A DNA stretch of 41,144 nt from Deltaproteobacteria bacterium (GCA_027317185.1 DAHVFB010000018.1:1-41144); one strand, 5' to 3'; positions 1 to 8,943 are shown, counted from the first letter of the stretch. Notes: generated from the sequence alone by a model not told the origin. Translations and numbers: made by a program.

Positions 1-1
1 T

Positions 2-796
2 GGCGCAGAAATCCTGAGCGCGGTGAGCGGGCGCAAGGTCAGTTTTGGGATGCAGCCGGGCTTCGACGTGCATCCGACGGCGCATACGGCCGGATTAGGC
101 GGAATTCGCGCGGAGATTTCCGCGCTCGGCAAAAAGATCGAAATTGAATCGCCGCTGCTCGGCGAAATAAACCTGATTAATATCCTTGGTGTCTCTGCGA
201 TGTCGGTGGCCCTGGGCATCGAAACGGATGCGGTGGTGGAAGGTGTGCGGCGATGCCCAGGCGCCCCCGGCCGACTCGAAATGGTACCCGGCCCGCCGGG
301 AACCACCGTGCTGGTCGACTATGCGCATAAGCCCGATGCGCTGGAAGCGGTGCTGCGCAATTTACGCGCGCTTGAACCGGCAAGACTGATTTGCGTGTTC
401 GGATGCGGCGGCGATCGCGATCGCGGCAAGCGTCCGCTGATGGGTGCGATCGCGGGGCGCCTGGCCGATCTCGCGATCCTGACTTCGGATAATCCGCGCA
501 CTGAAGATCCGCTCGCCATCATTGGCGAGGTCGAGGCCGGGCTTAAGCAGGCTGGCATGCCGAGGACGGTTATCGCGAGCGGCTCGAAAGGCGGGTACTT
601 CGTTCAACCGGATCGCCGCGCGGCGATCGAGTTGGTGCTGCGGTCCGCGCGGCCCGGCGACGTAATCGTGATCGCGGGCAAGGGTCACGAGGATTATCAA
701 ATCATCGGGACCAACAAGCGGCATTTCGACGATCGCGAAGTGGTGCGCGAATTCATGTCGGGAGCATCGCAACGCAAGCAGGAAACCGCCAATTGA
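2..796 (+). CDS. murE: UDP-MurNAc-tripeptide synthetase MurE, 5' truncated
   Basis: This is the C-terminal part of the cytoplasmic Mur ligase that adds meso-diaminopimelate to UDP-MurNAc-L-Ala-D-Glu. The frame is open from base 2, so the gene begins upstream of the window and only about 264 residues are visible. Seen directly: the end of the central ATPase domain, the LVDYAHKPDAL motif, and DNPRTE, which is the meso-DAP recognition motif of MurE (lysine-type enzymes differ there). The C-terminal GKGHEDYQ motif is also typical of the family. It ends with TGA, and 315 bp separate it from mraY, where murF would normally sit. The visible part has no frameshift. Identification is firm; the true start cannot be given. 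Confidence 0.97.
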   Translation, partial: GAEILSAVSGRKVSFGMQPGFDVHPTAHTAGLGGIRAEISALGKKIEIESPLLGEINLINILGVSAMSVALGIETDAVVEGVRRCPGAPGRLEMVPGPPGTTVLVDYAHKPDALEAVLRNLRALEPARLICVFGCGGDRDRGKRPLMGAIAGRLADLAILTSDNPRTEDPLAIIGEVEAGLKQAGMPRTVIASGSKGGYFVQPDRRAAIELVLRSARPGDVIVIAGKGHEDYQIIGTNKRHFDDREVVREFMSGASQRKQETAN

Positions 797-1111
797 ACGC
801 GCGTCCGAAAATGATGTGGGTTTGGAGTAAAAGACTGCGGTGGCATCGACGATAGTCCGATCGTGACGTTTCGAGGGGAGCCTTCGGCCGGGAGATGAGG
901 GTGATGGGGAGAGGATGGAACCGGTCGGAGGCTTGCCTCGAAGCGTCAGCGCAGCCTGCTTTAAGGCCCTGTCTGTGGCCGCGAGGCGTCCCGCTGGACA
1001 TTCGCCGGACGCCAGCCTCGCTCGCCGTACGCATTGCGCTGTCGGCCGGTAATCGCCGATTGGCAAACACCGCCGGATCTCGCTTAGCTATTGGTCAAAA
1101 CGGGGGAATCT
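797..1111. other. Intergenic gap between murE and mraY (murF position)
   Basis: This 315-bp stretch lies where murF stands in most dcw clusters. I see no MurF motif (no GTxGKT loop and no MurF-like C-terminus) in any frame. A plus-strand frame from 895 reads through into mraY in another phase and has an arginine-rich, unstructured composition that does not look like a protein. The stretch at about 869-915 is purine-rich (repeated GGGGAG and GATG-like runs). It may hold a promoter for mraY onward, but I could not pick out convincing -35 and -10 boxes. Confidence 0.6.
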
Positions 1112-2332
1112 ATGCGTCAGTCCACCTCAGCCGCTGCAATCGATTCATCAGCCGGAACTCAGGCGGCTGTGGATGGAGTTAAGGCGCCGGCGTCCCTAAC
1201 CAATGCCAAATCATCGCTGAGCCCCGGCAAAATCGCTACACTGGTTATCCTCTCGATGCTGTACCTTCTGCTGTTCCCGCTGCGTCAATCGCATGCGGTT
1301 TATAATGTTTTGCGCTATGAGACTTTCCGCTCCGTAATGGCGGGACTCGCCGCGTTTGCGTTGTCGCTTGCGCTGGGCCCGATCCTGATCCAGCGCTTTC
1401 GGGCCGCGCATATCGGCCAGACCATCCGCGATGTGGTTCCGCAACATAAGAAGAAGGCCGGTACACCCACCATGGGTGGGATCCTGATTGTGAGTTCCTG
1501 CCTGATCGCCACGCTGTTGCTGGCCGATCTTCGCGACCCCTACATATGGCTGGCGGTGGCCATGATGCTGGGTTATGGGGCGATCGGCCTGACCGACGAT
1601 CTGTTGAAGCTGCGGCATGGACACGGGGCAGGCCTCAGCGGTCCGCAGAAGCTGGTATCGCAGACCGCGCTGGCTTTTTTTGCGGCGGTGATACTGTTCG
1701 GAAAACTTCATTTCGATACTCACCTGACGATTCCGTTTTTCAAGAATATCCATCCCGATCTGCATATGTGGGGATACATTCTGTTCGCAGTGTTCGTGAT
1801 GGTGGGATCGTCGAACGCGGTTAATCTGACCGACGGCCTCGACGGTCTTGCGATTGGTCCCGTGATGACTGTCAGTTTCTGCTATTGGATTTTCACCTGG
1901 GTCGCGGGCAACCTCAAATTCGCCAATTACCTCGAAGTACCGCACGTCGCGGGCGTGGGCGAGGTTGCGATCTTCTGCGCCGCCCTGATCGCCGCCTCGA
2001 TGGGCTTTCTGTGGTACAACGCCTATCCGGCTTCGATGATGATGGGCGACGTCGGCGCCCTCTCGCTGGGTGGCGCGCTCGGGATGGTCGCGCTACTGGC
2101 CAAACAGGAACTGGTGCTCGCGATCGCGGGCGGGGTGTTCGTAATCGAGGCGAGTTCGACGATTATTCAGCGCTACTACTACAAGATGACGCATCGAAGG
2201 GTGTTTCGGATGGCCCCGCTGCATCATCATTTCGAGCTGGCCGGATGGCCCGAAACGGTGGTGGTGACGCGTTTCTGGATCGTATCGATCGTCTGCGCGC
2301 TAATCGCCCTGAGCACACTTAAACTGCGTTGA
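1112..2332 (+). CDS. mraY: Phospho-MurNAc-pentapeptide-transferase MraY
   Basis: This polytopic inner-membrane enzyme transfers phospho-MurNAc-pentapeptide from UDP to undecaprenyl phosphate, making lipid I. The family blocks are all present: GTPTMGG, the catalytic Asp pair in GLTDDLLK (about D162/D163 from this start), NAVNLTDGLDGLA, MGDVGALSLGG and the C-terminal MAPLHHHFE loop. The ATG at 1112 is preceded by GGGGGA five bases upstream, better than the TTG at 1091. This start gives 406 residues, about 46 more than E. coli MraY. The extra N-terminal stretch is rich in Ser, Ala and Thr. A later ATG at 1256 would give 358 residues, close to the usual length, but has no clear ribosome binding site. 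The gene is followed after 12 bp by murD. Confidence 0.97.
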   Translation: MRQSTSAAAIDSSAGTQAAVDGVKAPASLTNAKSSLSPGKIATLVILSMLYLLLFPLRQSHAVYNVLRYETFRSVMAGLAAFALSLALGPILIQRFRAAHIGQTIRDVVPQHKKKAGTPTMGGILIVSSCLIATLLLADLRDPYIWLAVAMMLGYGAIGLTDDLLKLRHGHGAGLSGPQKLVSQTALAFFAAVILFGKLHFDTHLTIPFFKNIHPDLHMWGYILFAVFVMVGSSNAVNLTDGLDGLAIGPVMTVSFCYWIFTWVAGNLKFANYLEVPHVAGVGEVAIFCAALIAASMGFLWYNAYPASMMMGDVGALSLGGALGMVALLAKQELVLAIAGGVFVIEASSTIIQRYYYKMTHRRVFRMAPLHHHFELAGWPETVVVTRFWIVSIVCALIALSTLKLR

Positions 2333-2344
2333 CAGATTTCACTC

Positions 2345-3670
2345 ATGGATCTGGCGGGAAAAAAAGTCGCGGTAATTGGACTTGGCCGCAGCGGTGCGGC
2401 CGCCGCCCGTTTTTTGCATCGCCGGGGTGCGCGGCTGGTGCTGATCGATCGCGACCCGTCCGCCGTCCGTAACGAGGAAATCCCGCCCGGCGAGTTGCAG
2501 CTTGGCCCGGAGGATACTGACTGGATGACGGGCATCGATCTGGCCGTTACCAGTCCGGGCGTGCCGCGCCAGAATATTCTTTTGACGCGCGCGGTGCAGA
2601 TAGGGGTGCCGGTCTGGAGCGAGTTGGAACTGGCCGCGCGATTTTTTCCGCAACCGATCATCGCTATCACTGGCACCAACGGCAAAAGCACCGTCACCAC
2701 CATGATCGGTGAGATTTTCAAAATGGCGGGTGAGCCGGTGTTCGTTGGCGGTAATCTCGGCACGCCGCTGATCGAGGCGGCCGACAAGCCTTATGCAATC
2801 GCCATAATCGAAGTTTCGAGTTTCCAGCTTGAGTGGATCGAAACCTTTCACCCCCACGTCGGCATCCATTTGAATCTCAGCGAGGATCATCTCGATCGCT
2901 ATCGTGATCTCGAAGATTACGGGCGCGCCAAAGCGGCCTTGTTCAGTAATCAAATTTCCGACGACTGGGCGATTTTGAATCGCGACGATCCGCATGTATT
3001 CGCGCTGGCCCCGGGCCTGCGATCGCAGGTGATCACGTTTGGCCACTCGGCTCCCGGACAAGCACCGTTTTTAGCCATCGAAAAAAACGAAATAGTTTTC
3101 GATCTCGCAGTGCGGCGCGGGCGTGTGCGTCTCGACGGTATGGCCTTGACAGGACGGCACAATGCAAAAAATGCGATGGCGGCGGCGGCGGCGGCGCTCG
3201 CGATGGGCCTCGATGTCGATGTTATCGAGCGAGGGCTGGCGTCGTTCAACGGCCTGCCGCATCGAATCGAAAAGGTGCGCGAACGCGGCGGCGTCATCTT
3301 TATCGACGATTCGAAGGGCACCAACGTCGGCGCGGTGATCGAAGCGTTGGCCGCTGTGCCTGGCCCCGTGATTCTGATCGCGGGTGGGGTGGACAAGGGG
3401 GGCGACTACTCCTCGTTGGTCGCGCCGCTGCGCGAAAAGGTCAAACGGCTGATTTTGTTTGGCGCGGCGCGCGACAAGATGCGCGGCGCACTTGAAGGTG
3501 CGGCTGAGATTGCGATCGTGACCACACTGGCCGAAGCGGTGGCGCTCGCGGCCGTATCGGCGCAGGCAGGAGACACCGTGATGCTGTCGCCGGCTTGCGC
3601 GAGTTTCGATCAATTCAGGGACTATGCAGAGCGCGGCAATGTATTTAAAGAGCTGGTTCGGGCGCTTTGA
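2345..3670 (+). CDS. murD: UDP-MurNAc-L-alanine:D-glutamate ligase MurD
   Basis: This cytoplasmic Mur ligase adds D-glutamate to UDP-MurNAc-L-Ala. At 441 residues it has the usual length. Domain order is normal: an N-terminal Rossmann-like UDP-binding domain starting KVAVIGLGRSG, a central ATPase with the P-loop GTNGKST at residues 110-115, HLDRY, and a C-terminal domain with FIDDSKGTN and the late SPACASFDQF motif characteristic of MurD. The ATG at 2345 lies 12 bp after mraY, with only a weak Shine-Dalgarno sequence. Its 3' end overlaps the proposed ftsW start by 47 bp, which suggests coupled translation. Nothing is missing from the catalytic set. Confidence 0.97.
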   Translation: MDLAGKKVAVIGLGRSGAAAARFLHRRGARLVLIDRDPSAVRNEEIPPGELQLGPEDTDWMTGIDLAVTSPGVPRQNILLTRAVQIGVPVWSELELAARFFPQPIIAITGTNGKSTVTTMIGEIFKMAGEPVFVGGNLGTPLIEAADKPYAIAIIEVSSFQLEWIETFHPHVGIHLNLSEDHLDRYRDLEDYGRAKAALFSNQISDDWAILNRDDPHVFALAPGLRSQVITFGHSAPGQAPFLAIEKNEIVFDLAVRRGRVRLDGMALTGRHNAKNAMAAAAAALAMGLDVDVIERGLASFNGLPHRIEKVRERGGVIFIDDSKGTNVGAVIEALAAVPGPVILIAGGVDKGGDYSSLVAPLREKVKRLILFGAARDKMRGALEGAAEIAIVTTLAEAVALAAVSAQAGDTVMLSPACASFDQFRDYAERGNVFKELVRAL

Positions 3671-4772
3671 GGCAGTCTCATACCGGCGGCCCGATCCGTG
3701 GCTGTGGCTGCCGGCGGGAATCTTGTCGATTCTCGGGCTGCTGATGGTGCTGAACACCACCTATTTTCCGGGCCTCGAAAAGACCGGGGATGGGTTTCAC
3801 TTTTTCAAGCTGCAATTGGTGCATATCGGGCTCGGGCTGTTTGCGCTCGGCGTCCTGTCCCAACTTTCGCTGCGGGGCCTGCGGCGAATCGCGATGCCGC
3901 TGATGGGAATCTCGCTGCTGATGCTGATCGCGATCTGGATTCCCGGCCTCGGAGTGGTGCGCGGTGGTGCGCGAAGATGGTTGCGGCTCGGCCCGGTGCT
4001 GATTGAACCTTCGGAGTTCGTCAAGATCGCGATGGTGTTTTTTCTGGCCGAGTTTCTCAGCCGCCGCGGCGATCGTATTCGGCAGTTCAATAGCGGTCCT
4101 TTGCCGATTTTTCTGCTTATCCTTCCGATCACGGCCATGATGCTGAAGCAGCCCGACTTCGGCGCGACTGTAATGATCGTACTGATCACGTTCGCGATGC
4201 TGTTCGCGGCGGGCGCTCGCCCCTGGCATCTGGGGGCGGCCGGCGCGGTGGCGTTGGCCGCCCTTGCCCTACAAGCAGTATCCAAAGCCTACCGCATGCG
4301 ACGGTTGGTCTCTTTTCTTGATCCATGGCAGAGCGCACGCGGCGCGGGCTTCCAACTCGTTCAGTCCTATATCGCACTGGGTGCGGGCGGCGAATGGGGC
4401 GTGGGCCTCGGCGCCGGACGGCAGAAAATGTTTTATCTGCCGCAGGCGCACAATGATTTTATCTTCGCCGTAATCGGCGAGGAGTTGGGCATCGCCGGTG
4501 CGCTGGCGGTGATCGGATTGTTCGGCGTGATTCTGTTTCGCGGCATGCGTATCGCCCACGACGAGCCGGATCCATTCGCAAGTCTGCTCGCGGTGGGCCT
4601 CACCGCACTGCTTAGCATGCAGGCGTTGATCAATATCGCGGTGGTGATCGGATTAATTCCGACCAAAGGACTGCCGCTGCCATTTCTGAGTTATGGCGGG
4701 ACCGCAATGATTATGGCGATGGCGACCCTCGGCGCGTTGTTGGCGCTGGGCCGGCGTCCGGCGGTGCGATGA
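3624..4772 (+). CDS. ftsW: Septal peptidoglycan polymerase FtsW (SEDS family)
   Basis: This is a SEDS-family membrane glycosyltransferase that polymerises lipid II at the division septum together with its partner PBP. The 382-residue frame has about ten hydrophobic segments. Seen directly: IEPSEFVKI, the QPDFGATV stretch after a transmembrane segment, QAHNDFIFAVIGEELG, and the PTKGLPLPFLSYGG signature near the C-terminus. Its position between murD and murG, not beside pbp2, favours FtsW over RodA. The start is uncertain: the ATG at 3624 has AGGG only three bases upstream, while the ATG at 3639 has AGAG at a better distance. Both lie inside murD. The stop overlaps the murG start by four bases (ATGA). 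Confidence 0.95.
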   Translation: MQSAAMYLKSWFGRFEAVSYRRPDPWLWLPAGILSILGLLMVLNTTYFPGLEKTGDGFHFFKLQLVHIGLGLFALGVLSQLSLRGLRRIAMPLMGISLLMLIAIWIPGLGVVRGGARRWLRLGPVLIEPSEFVKIAMVFFLAEFLSRRGDRIRQFNSGPLPIFLLILPITAMMLKQPDFGATVMIVLITFAMLFAAGARPWHLGAAGAVALAALALQAVSKAYRMRRLVSFLDPWQSARGAGFQLVQSYIALGAGGEWGVGLGAGRQKMFYLPQAHNDFIFAVIGEELGIAGALAVIGLFGVILFRGMRIAHDEPDPFASLLAVGLTALLSMQALINIAVVIGLIPTKGLPLPFLSYGGTAMIMAMATLGALLALGRRPAVR

Positions 4773-5860
4773 AGGTAATAATCGCAGGTGGCGGCACCGG
4801 TGGGCATCTGTTTCCCGCCGTGGCTTTGGGCGCGGAACTGATGCGTCAGCGTCCATCGACCGAAGTGCTGTTTGTCGGCACCAGCGCGGGTTTTGAGGCG
4901 CGATGGTTGCCTGCCAGCGGGTTACGTTTCGAATTGTTCAAAGTTCATGGACTACGCGGGCATTCGGCGCGAGAGCGCATGATGGCGATGCCCGAATTTG
5001 CGCGCGCGATCGCGCAGGCGATCGGGGTGCTGCGGCGGTTTCCGGCCGCGGTGGTGGTGAGCGCGGGAGGATATGCGTCGGTGCCGATGGCGGTGGCAGC
5101 CATCATCAAGCGGGTGCCGTTGATCCTGATGGAGCAGAACACGCGGCCCGGTCTGGCCAACCGAAGCCTGTGGCATTTTGCGAAAAAAGTTTGCGTCGGG
5201 TTCGAGGATACTGCCGCTTTTTTCAGCACCAATAAGGTTACCGTTACCGGGAATCCTATTCGGAACGAATTCGGTCGGCTTCGGGAAGCCGGCAAAGAGC
5301 CGTTTCAATCTCAAATTCTCGTTTTAGGCGGCTCGACTGGCGCTCATCGGTTGAATTTAGGCGTAGTAAATGCGGTTGAAAAGCTGACAAAAGATGTTAT
5401 AAAATGGAGCCTCATTCATCAGACGGGTGAGGCGGATGCGGGGATCGTGAAGGCGGCTTACGGCAAGCTGGGATGGCCGGGTGTAACGGTAGTTCCCTTT
5501 ATTGACGATATTAGCGCTGCGCTAATGGACGCTACGCTGGTCGTGGCGCGCTCCGGAGCCGTAACCGTTTCGGAAATCGCGCTGGTTGGCCGTCCCGCAA
5601 TTTTCGTCCCCTATCCATTCCATCGCGATCGCCAGCAGGAACATAACGCGCGAGTGATCGAGCGCGCGGGCGGCGCGCTTGTGATCCGTGACGATGAACA
5701 TCTGGCGGAAAATCTCACCCGGGCGATTCCTGAATTGATGGCGGATTCCACGCGGCTTGCCCGGATGGCGCGAGCTGCGAAATCGGTGGGGCGGCCGGAC
5801 GCCGCCGCGCGCATCGCCGAAATTTGTTTTCAGGCGGCAGACGCAGGAGCGCGGGCGTGA
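4769..5860 (+). CDS. murG: Lipid II synthase MurG
   Basis: This peripheral inner-membrane glycosyltransferase (GT28) adds GlcNAc from UDP-GlcNAc to lipid I, making lipid II. At 363 residues it matches the family length. The N-terminal GGGTGGHLFPA glycine loop (residues 7-13) and the second one in VVVSAGGYAS are present, as are QNTRPGLANR, VTGNPIR, LGGSTGA and the sugar-nucleotide motif ARSGAVTVSEI. The ATG at 4769 overlaps the ftsW stop as ATGA, and its own TGA overlaps the murC GTG as GTGA. The gene therefore lies in a translationally coupled chain. No irregularity was seen. Confidence 0.97.
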   Translation: MKVIIAGGGTGGHLFPAVALGAELMRQRPSTEVLFVGTSAGFEARWLPASGLRFELFKVHGLRGHSARERMMAMPEFARAIAQAIGVLRRFPAAVVVSAGGYASVPMAVAAIIKRVPLILMEQNTRPGLANRSLWHFAKKVCVGFEDTAAFFSTNKVTVTGNPIRNEFGRLREAGKEPFQSQILVLGGSTGAHRLNLGVVNAVEKLTKDVIKWSLIHQTGEADAGIVKAAYGKLGWPGVTVVPFIDDISAALMDATLVVARSGAVTVSEIALVGRPAIFVPYPFHRDRQQEHNARVIERAGGALVIRDDEHLAENLTRAIPELMADSTRLARMARAAKSVGRPDAAARIAEICFQAADAGARA

Positions 5861-7281
5861 GTGTGATGGTTCCCAACGGTCTGCTGACCAGCCGCCGCCG
5901 TCTGCACTTTGTGGGCGTGGGTGGTGCAGGCATGAGTGGAATTGCGGAACTATGCCTGAGGCTTGGATTTGCAGTCAGCGGTTGCGATCTGAAGCAGAGC
6001 GAGACCACGGCGCGATTGGCGGCGATTGGGATCGAGATTTCGCACGGCCATCACGGGGCTCACCTCAACGCCAGCCTGGATGCGATCGTGATTTCCTCGG
6101 CGGTAAAATTTTCCAACCCTGAAGTGTGCCGCGCGCGCGAGCTGCGCATCCCGATTATGCCGCGCGCCGAGATGCTGGGTGAGTTGCTGCGGATGTCGCG
6201 GCATGGGGTAGCTGTCGCCGGCACTCACGGCAAGACCACCACCACCTCGCTGGCTGCCCTGGTGCTCGAAGAAGCCGGCCTCGATCCCACGGTAGCGATT
6301 GGCGGTAATCTGCGCTCGCACGGCAGCAACGTACGCCTGGGCCGCGGCGATTTCATGGTGGCCGAGGCTGACGAAAGCGATGCTTCGTTTCTGTTGCTGC
6401 TGCCAACCATCGCGGTCGTCACCAATATCGATCCCGAGCATCTCGAACATTACGGCACGATGGATGCGGTGCGCGATGCTTATCTGCATTTCATTAATCG
6501 CGTGCCGTTTTACGGCGTTGCAATTTTGGGTATCGACAGCGCCAACGTGCGTGGACTGCTGCCCGCGATTCGCAAGCCGGTGCTGACTTATGGGATTGCG
6601 GCCGACGCCGACCTGCGCGCGGAAGCGATTGTAATCGACGGTCTCTCGACCAGTTTCGAGGTGATTTATCGGGGCGATGCGCTGGGCTCCGTCACCATCC
6701 CATCGCCGGGGCATCACGTGGCGTTGAACTCGCTGGCGGCGATCGCGCTGGGCCTCGCGATGGAAATCCCCTTTGCGGTTTCGGCGCGCGCGCTGCGGAA
6801 CTTCTCGGGCATCCATCGCCGCTTCGAGATTAAGGGCGAGGCGGCCGCACGCATTGTGCTCGACGATTACGCGCATCATCCGGCCGAAGTGCGCGCCACG
6901 CTGGCGGCGGCGCGGGCCGCGTTCAAGCGCCGGATGGTGGTGATTTTCCAGCCGCACAGGTTTACCCGGTTGCGCGATCTCTTCAGCGATTTTCTCGACG
7001 CATTTGACGATGCTGATCTGCTGTATATAGCCGACGTTTATACCGCGGGCGAAGAGCCGATTGCGGAAGTCTCGGCGCGCCGCCTTTACGAGGCGCTGCA
7101 TGCGCGTGGGCATCTCGAGGTCCGCTGCCTGAGCGATGATCCCGATCCGGTCGCACGTATCGCGGCCGCTTCGCGGGCGGGCGACCTGGTGGTGACGCTG
7201 GGCGCGGGCGATGTTTATAAGCTTGGCGAAGCGCTGCTCGGTGCGCTGAACGATGGGGCGGAGATCCATGAGCGTGCTTGA
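5857..7281 (+). CDS. murC: UDP-MurNAc:L-alanine ligase MurC
   Basis: This cytoplasmic Mur ligase adds L-alanine to UDP-MurNAc, the first amino-acid step. I place the start at the GTG at 5857, which overlaps the murG TGA and has AGGAG at 5845-5849, seven bases upstream; a longer TTG-started frame at 5824 is less likely. This gives 474 residues. The N-terminal HFVGVGGAGMSGIAEL motif is the MurC UDP-binding signature. The ATPase loop GTHGKTTTT is at about residues 122-130. EADESDASFL, NIDPEHLEHY, DDYAHHPAE and QPHRFTR follow in family order. The 3' end overlaps murB by 14 bp. Confidence 0.97.
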   Translation: MSVMVPNGLLTSRRRLHFVGVGGAGMSGIAELCLRLGFAVSGCDLKQSETTARLAAIGIEISHGHHGAHLNASLDAIVISSAVKFSNPEVCRARELRIPIMPRAEMLGELLRMSRHGVAVAGTHGKTTTTSLAALVLEEAGLDPTVAIGGNLRSHGSNVRLGRGDFMVAEADESDASFLLLLPTIAVVTNIDPEHLEHYGTMDAVRDAYLHFINRVPFYGVAILGIDSANVRGLLPAIRKPVLTYGIAADADLRAEAIVIDGLSTSFEVIYRGDALGSVTIPSPGHHVALNSLAAIALGLAMEIPFAVSARALRNFSGIHRRFEIKGEAAARIVLDDYAHHPAEVRATLAAARAAFKRRMVVIFQPHRFTRLRDLFSDFLDAFDDADLLYIADVYTAGEEPIAEVSARRLYEALHARGHLEVRCLSDDPDPVARIAAASRAGDLVVTLGAGDVYKLGEALLGALNDGAEIHERA

Positions 7282-8170
7282 GGAGCGGCTCAAAGAGCGG
7301 TTTGGATCGCGCGTGAGGGCGAATTGTCCGCTGTCCGAGTTTACCTCGTTTGGAATTGGCGGGCCGGCCGATCTGATGGTTCTTATCGAAACCGAAGAAG
7401 AGCTGTTCGCGGCGCTCAGGGCGGCGCATCGAGAAGCCGCGCCGGCGTTCTGTCTTGGCTCCGGAACTAACCTGCTGGTGAGCGATCGCGGGATCCGCGG
7501 AGTGGTCATCTGTCTGGGCGACAACTTCAAAAAAATCGAGTTCGATGGAACTCACGTGCGGGCCGGCGCCGCGGCGCAGTTTGGAACGTTGGTCGAGCAG
7601 GCGGTCGATCGCGGACTCGAAGGGCTCGAATTCGGCGAGGGAATTCCGGGCAGCGTGGGTGGCGCGCTGGTTATGAATGCCGGCGCCTTCGGCGGTGAAA
7701 TCGCGCGAGTTGTAACTGCGGTACACGGCGCCACGATCGAAGGCCAGCCGCGTACGCTGAGCGACGACGAAGTCGGCTTCGCTTATCGCCGCACCGATCT
7801 GCCGCGCGGCTTTATGATCGCACGGGTGAACTTCAATCTGCGTTCCGGCGATCGCGAGGTGCTGCGGACGCGAGTTGCCGACTTAAGATCCAAGCGCGCC
7901 GCACGGCAGCCGCGGGGAGTTCCGAACGCCGGATCGATCTTCAAAAATCCGCCCGGCAACTTCGCTGGACGTCTGCTCGAAAGCGCGGGCCTTAAGGGCA
8001 GCCGTATAGGCGGCGCGGCGTTTTCCGATCAGCATGCGAATTTCATCGTGAATTTGGGCGGCGCGCGCGCCGATGAAGTGCGCGCCCTGATCGAGTTGGC
8101 CCGGATACGGGTGCGGGAGCAGAGCGGGGTGGCGCTCGAGCCGGAAGTGCGGATGGTGGGCGAATGGTGA
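7268..8170 (+). CDS. murB: UDP-N-acetylenolpyruvoylglucosamine reductase MurB
   Basis: This FAD- and NADPH-dependent cytoplasmic reductase converts UDP-GlcNAc-enolpyruvate to UDP-MurNAc. The start is placed at the ATG at 7268, with GGAG four bases upstream; an ATG at 7253 in the same frame has a poorer context. The 300-residue length and the NAGSIFKNPPG motif, with proposed catalytic Ser at about 223, fit the shorter type II MurB. FAD-binding blocks FTSFGIGGPAD, LGSGTNLLVSD and EFGEGIPGSVGG are present. The C-terminal LEPEVR carries the proposed catalytic Glu. The gene overlaps murC by 14 bp and is followed 26 bp later by the ftsQ-like gene. No ddl gene intervenes. Confidence 0.96.
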   Translation: MSVLEERLKERFGSRVRANCPLSEFTSFGIGGPADLMVLIETEEELFAALRAAHREAAPAFCLGSGTNLLVSDRGIRGVVICLGDNFKKIEFDGTHVRAGAAAQFGTLVEQAVDRGLEGLEFGEGIPGSVGGALVMNAGAFGGEIARVVTAVHGATIEGQPRTLSDDEVGFAYRRTDLPRGFMIARVNFNLRSGDREVLRTRVADLRSKRAARQPRGVPNAGSIFKNPPGNFAGRLLESAGLKGSRIGGAAFSDQHANFIVNLGGARADEVRALIELARIRVREQSGVALEPEVRMVGEW

Positions 8171-8196
8171 TCGGCTAATAACTTTCTTCACGCGGG

Positions 8197-8943
8197 GTGG
8201 TGGTGGCGAGGCGGCGAAAATCAAAGGATGTGACCAGTTGGGGCTGGCGCCTGGGCGGCGTGGTGCTGTGCGGGTTTTTCGCGCTGGGCGTGATGGCGGG
8301 CGGGAGCCCGGCTGGGCGCGTGATGGCTGGGCGCTTCGACCGATCGCTGGCCACTTTCGATTATCAGGCGGCGGAGATGATCGCGCCGGTTACTTTCTTG
8401 TGGCGCGGACTGCCAAAACCCGCAGCAGTGCTTGGAACGCCCGGTGCGGTCGCGATCGTGGAGCGTGGGAATGGTTTCTACGCCCTGTCGCAGACGGATG
8501 GTCTGGTAGGCCCAATCTCACCGCAGGCGCAGGGCGATCTGCCGGTGCTGAGCGGCGCCGGGGTGCAGAATGCGCCGGTCGATCAGTTGCTGCATTACGC
8601 CTCGATTCTGGTGCGCGCGGAAGCGACCCTGTCCGAACTGATCTCCGAGATGCGGGTTGACGATGATAATGGAGCGGTGTTTTTTCTGGCCCGCTCGCAA
8701 ACCACAGTCGCGATCGATCTTGATTCCGCGCCGATTGAAATTGAACGCGCCTCCGAGCTGCTGGAGCGCTGGCGGGCCCATCGGCAATTTGTGGCGGCGC
8801 TCGACCTGACCACGCCGGGACAGGCTGTGATGCGATTGCGCGGTATACAACCGTTCGATCATCCCGCCGGACACATCGAACGGCTTGCCGCCAGAAGTGT
8901 CCGGCGGTATGGGGCGGTGAAGGCGGAGATCACAGTCAGATGA
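8197..8943 (+). CDS. ftsQ: FtsQ/DivIB-like division protein
   Basis: The product is a bitopic inner-membrane protein of 248 residues: a short Arg/Lys-rich cytoplasmic tail, one membrane segment at about residues 15-36, and a periplasmic part. Its position directly before ftsA, with an ATGA overlap, makes it the FtsQ of this cluster. The stretch VAIVERGNGFYALSQTDGL followed by DLPVLSG resembles the FtsQ beta domain. I cannot see the usual POTRA signature between the membrane segment and that part, so the protein is divergent or the POTRA domain is degenerate. The start is a GTG at 8197, one of three consecutive GTG codons, with no strong ribosome binding site. Assignment rests mostly on position and topology. 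Confidence 0.75.
   Translation: MVVARRRKSKDVTSWGWRLGGVVLCGFFALGVMAGGSPAGRVMAGRFDRSLATFDYQAAEMIAPVTFLWRGLPKPAAVLGTPGAVAIVERGNGFYALSQTDGLVGPISPQAQGDLPVLSGAGVQNAPVDQLLHYASILVRAEATLSELISEMRVDDDNGAVFFLARSQTTVAIDLDSAPIEIERASELLERWRAHRQFVAALDLTTPGQAVMRLRGIQPFDHPAGHIERLAARSVRRYGAVKAEITVR

Noticed and set aside
362-1066. Minus-strand 234-residue frame over the murE end and the gap
   Set aside because: It is antisense to murE motifs for most of its length, Arg/Ala/Pro-rich and matches nothing; a shadow frame in GC-rich DNA.
895-1182. Plus-strand 95-residue frame in the murE-mraY gap, considered as a murF remnant
   Set aside because: No MurF motif and unstructured Arg-rich composition; it runs into mraY in the wrong phase.
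5950-7530. Minus-strand 526-residue frame opposite murC/murB
   Set aside because: It is long only because of GC bias; the plus strand has unambiguous murC and murB motifs.
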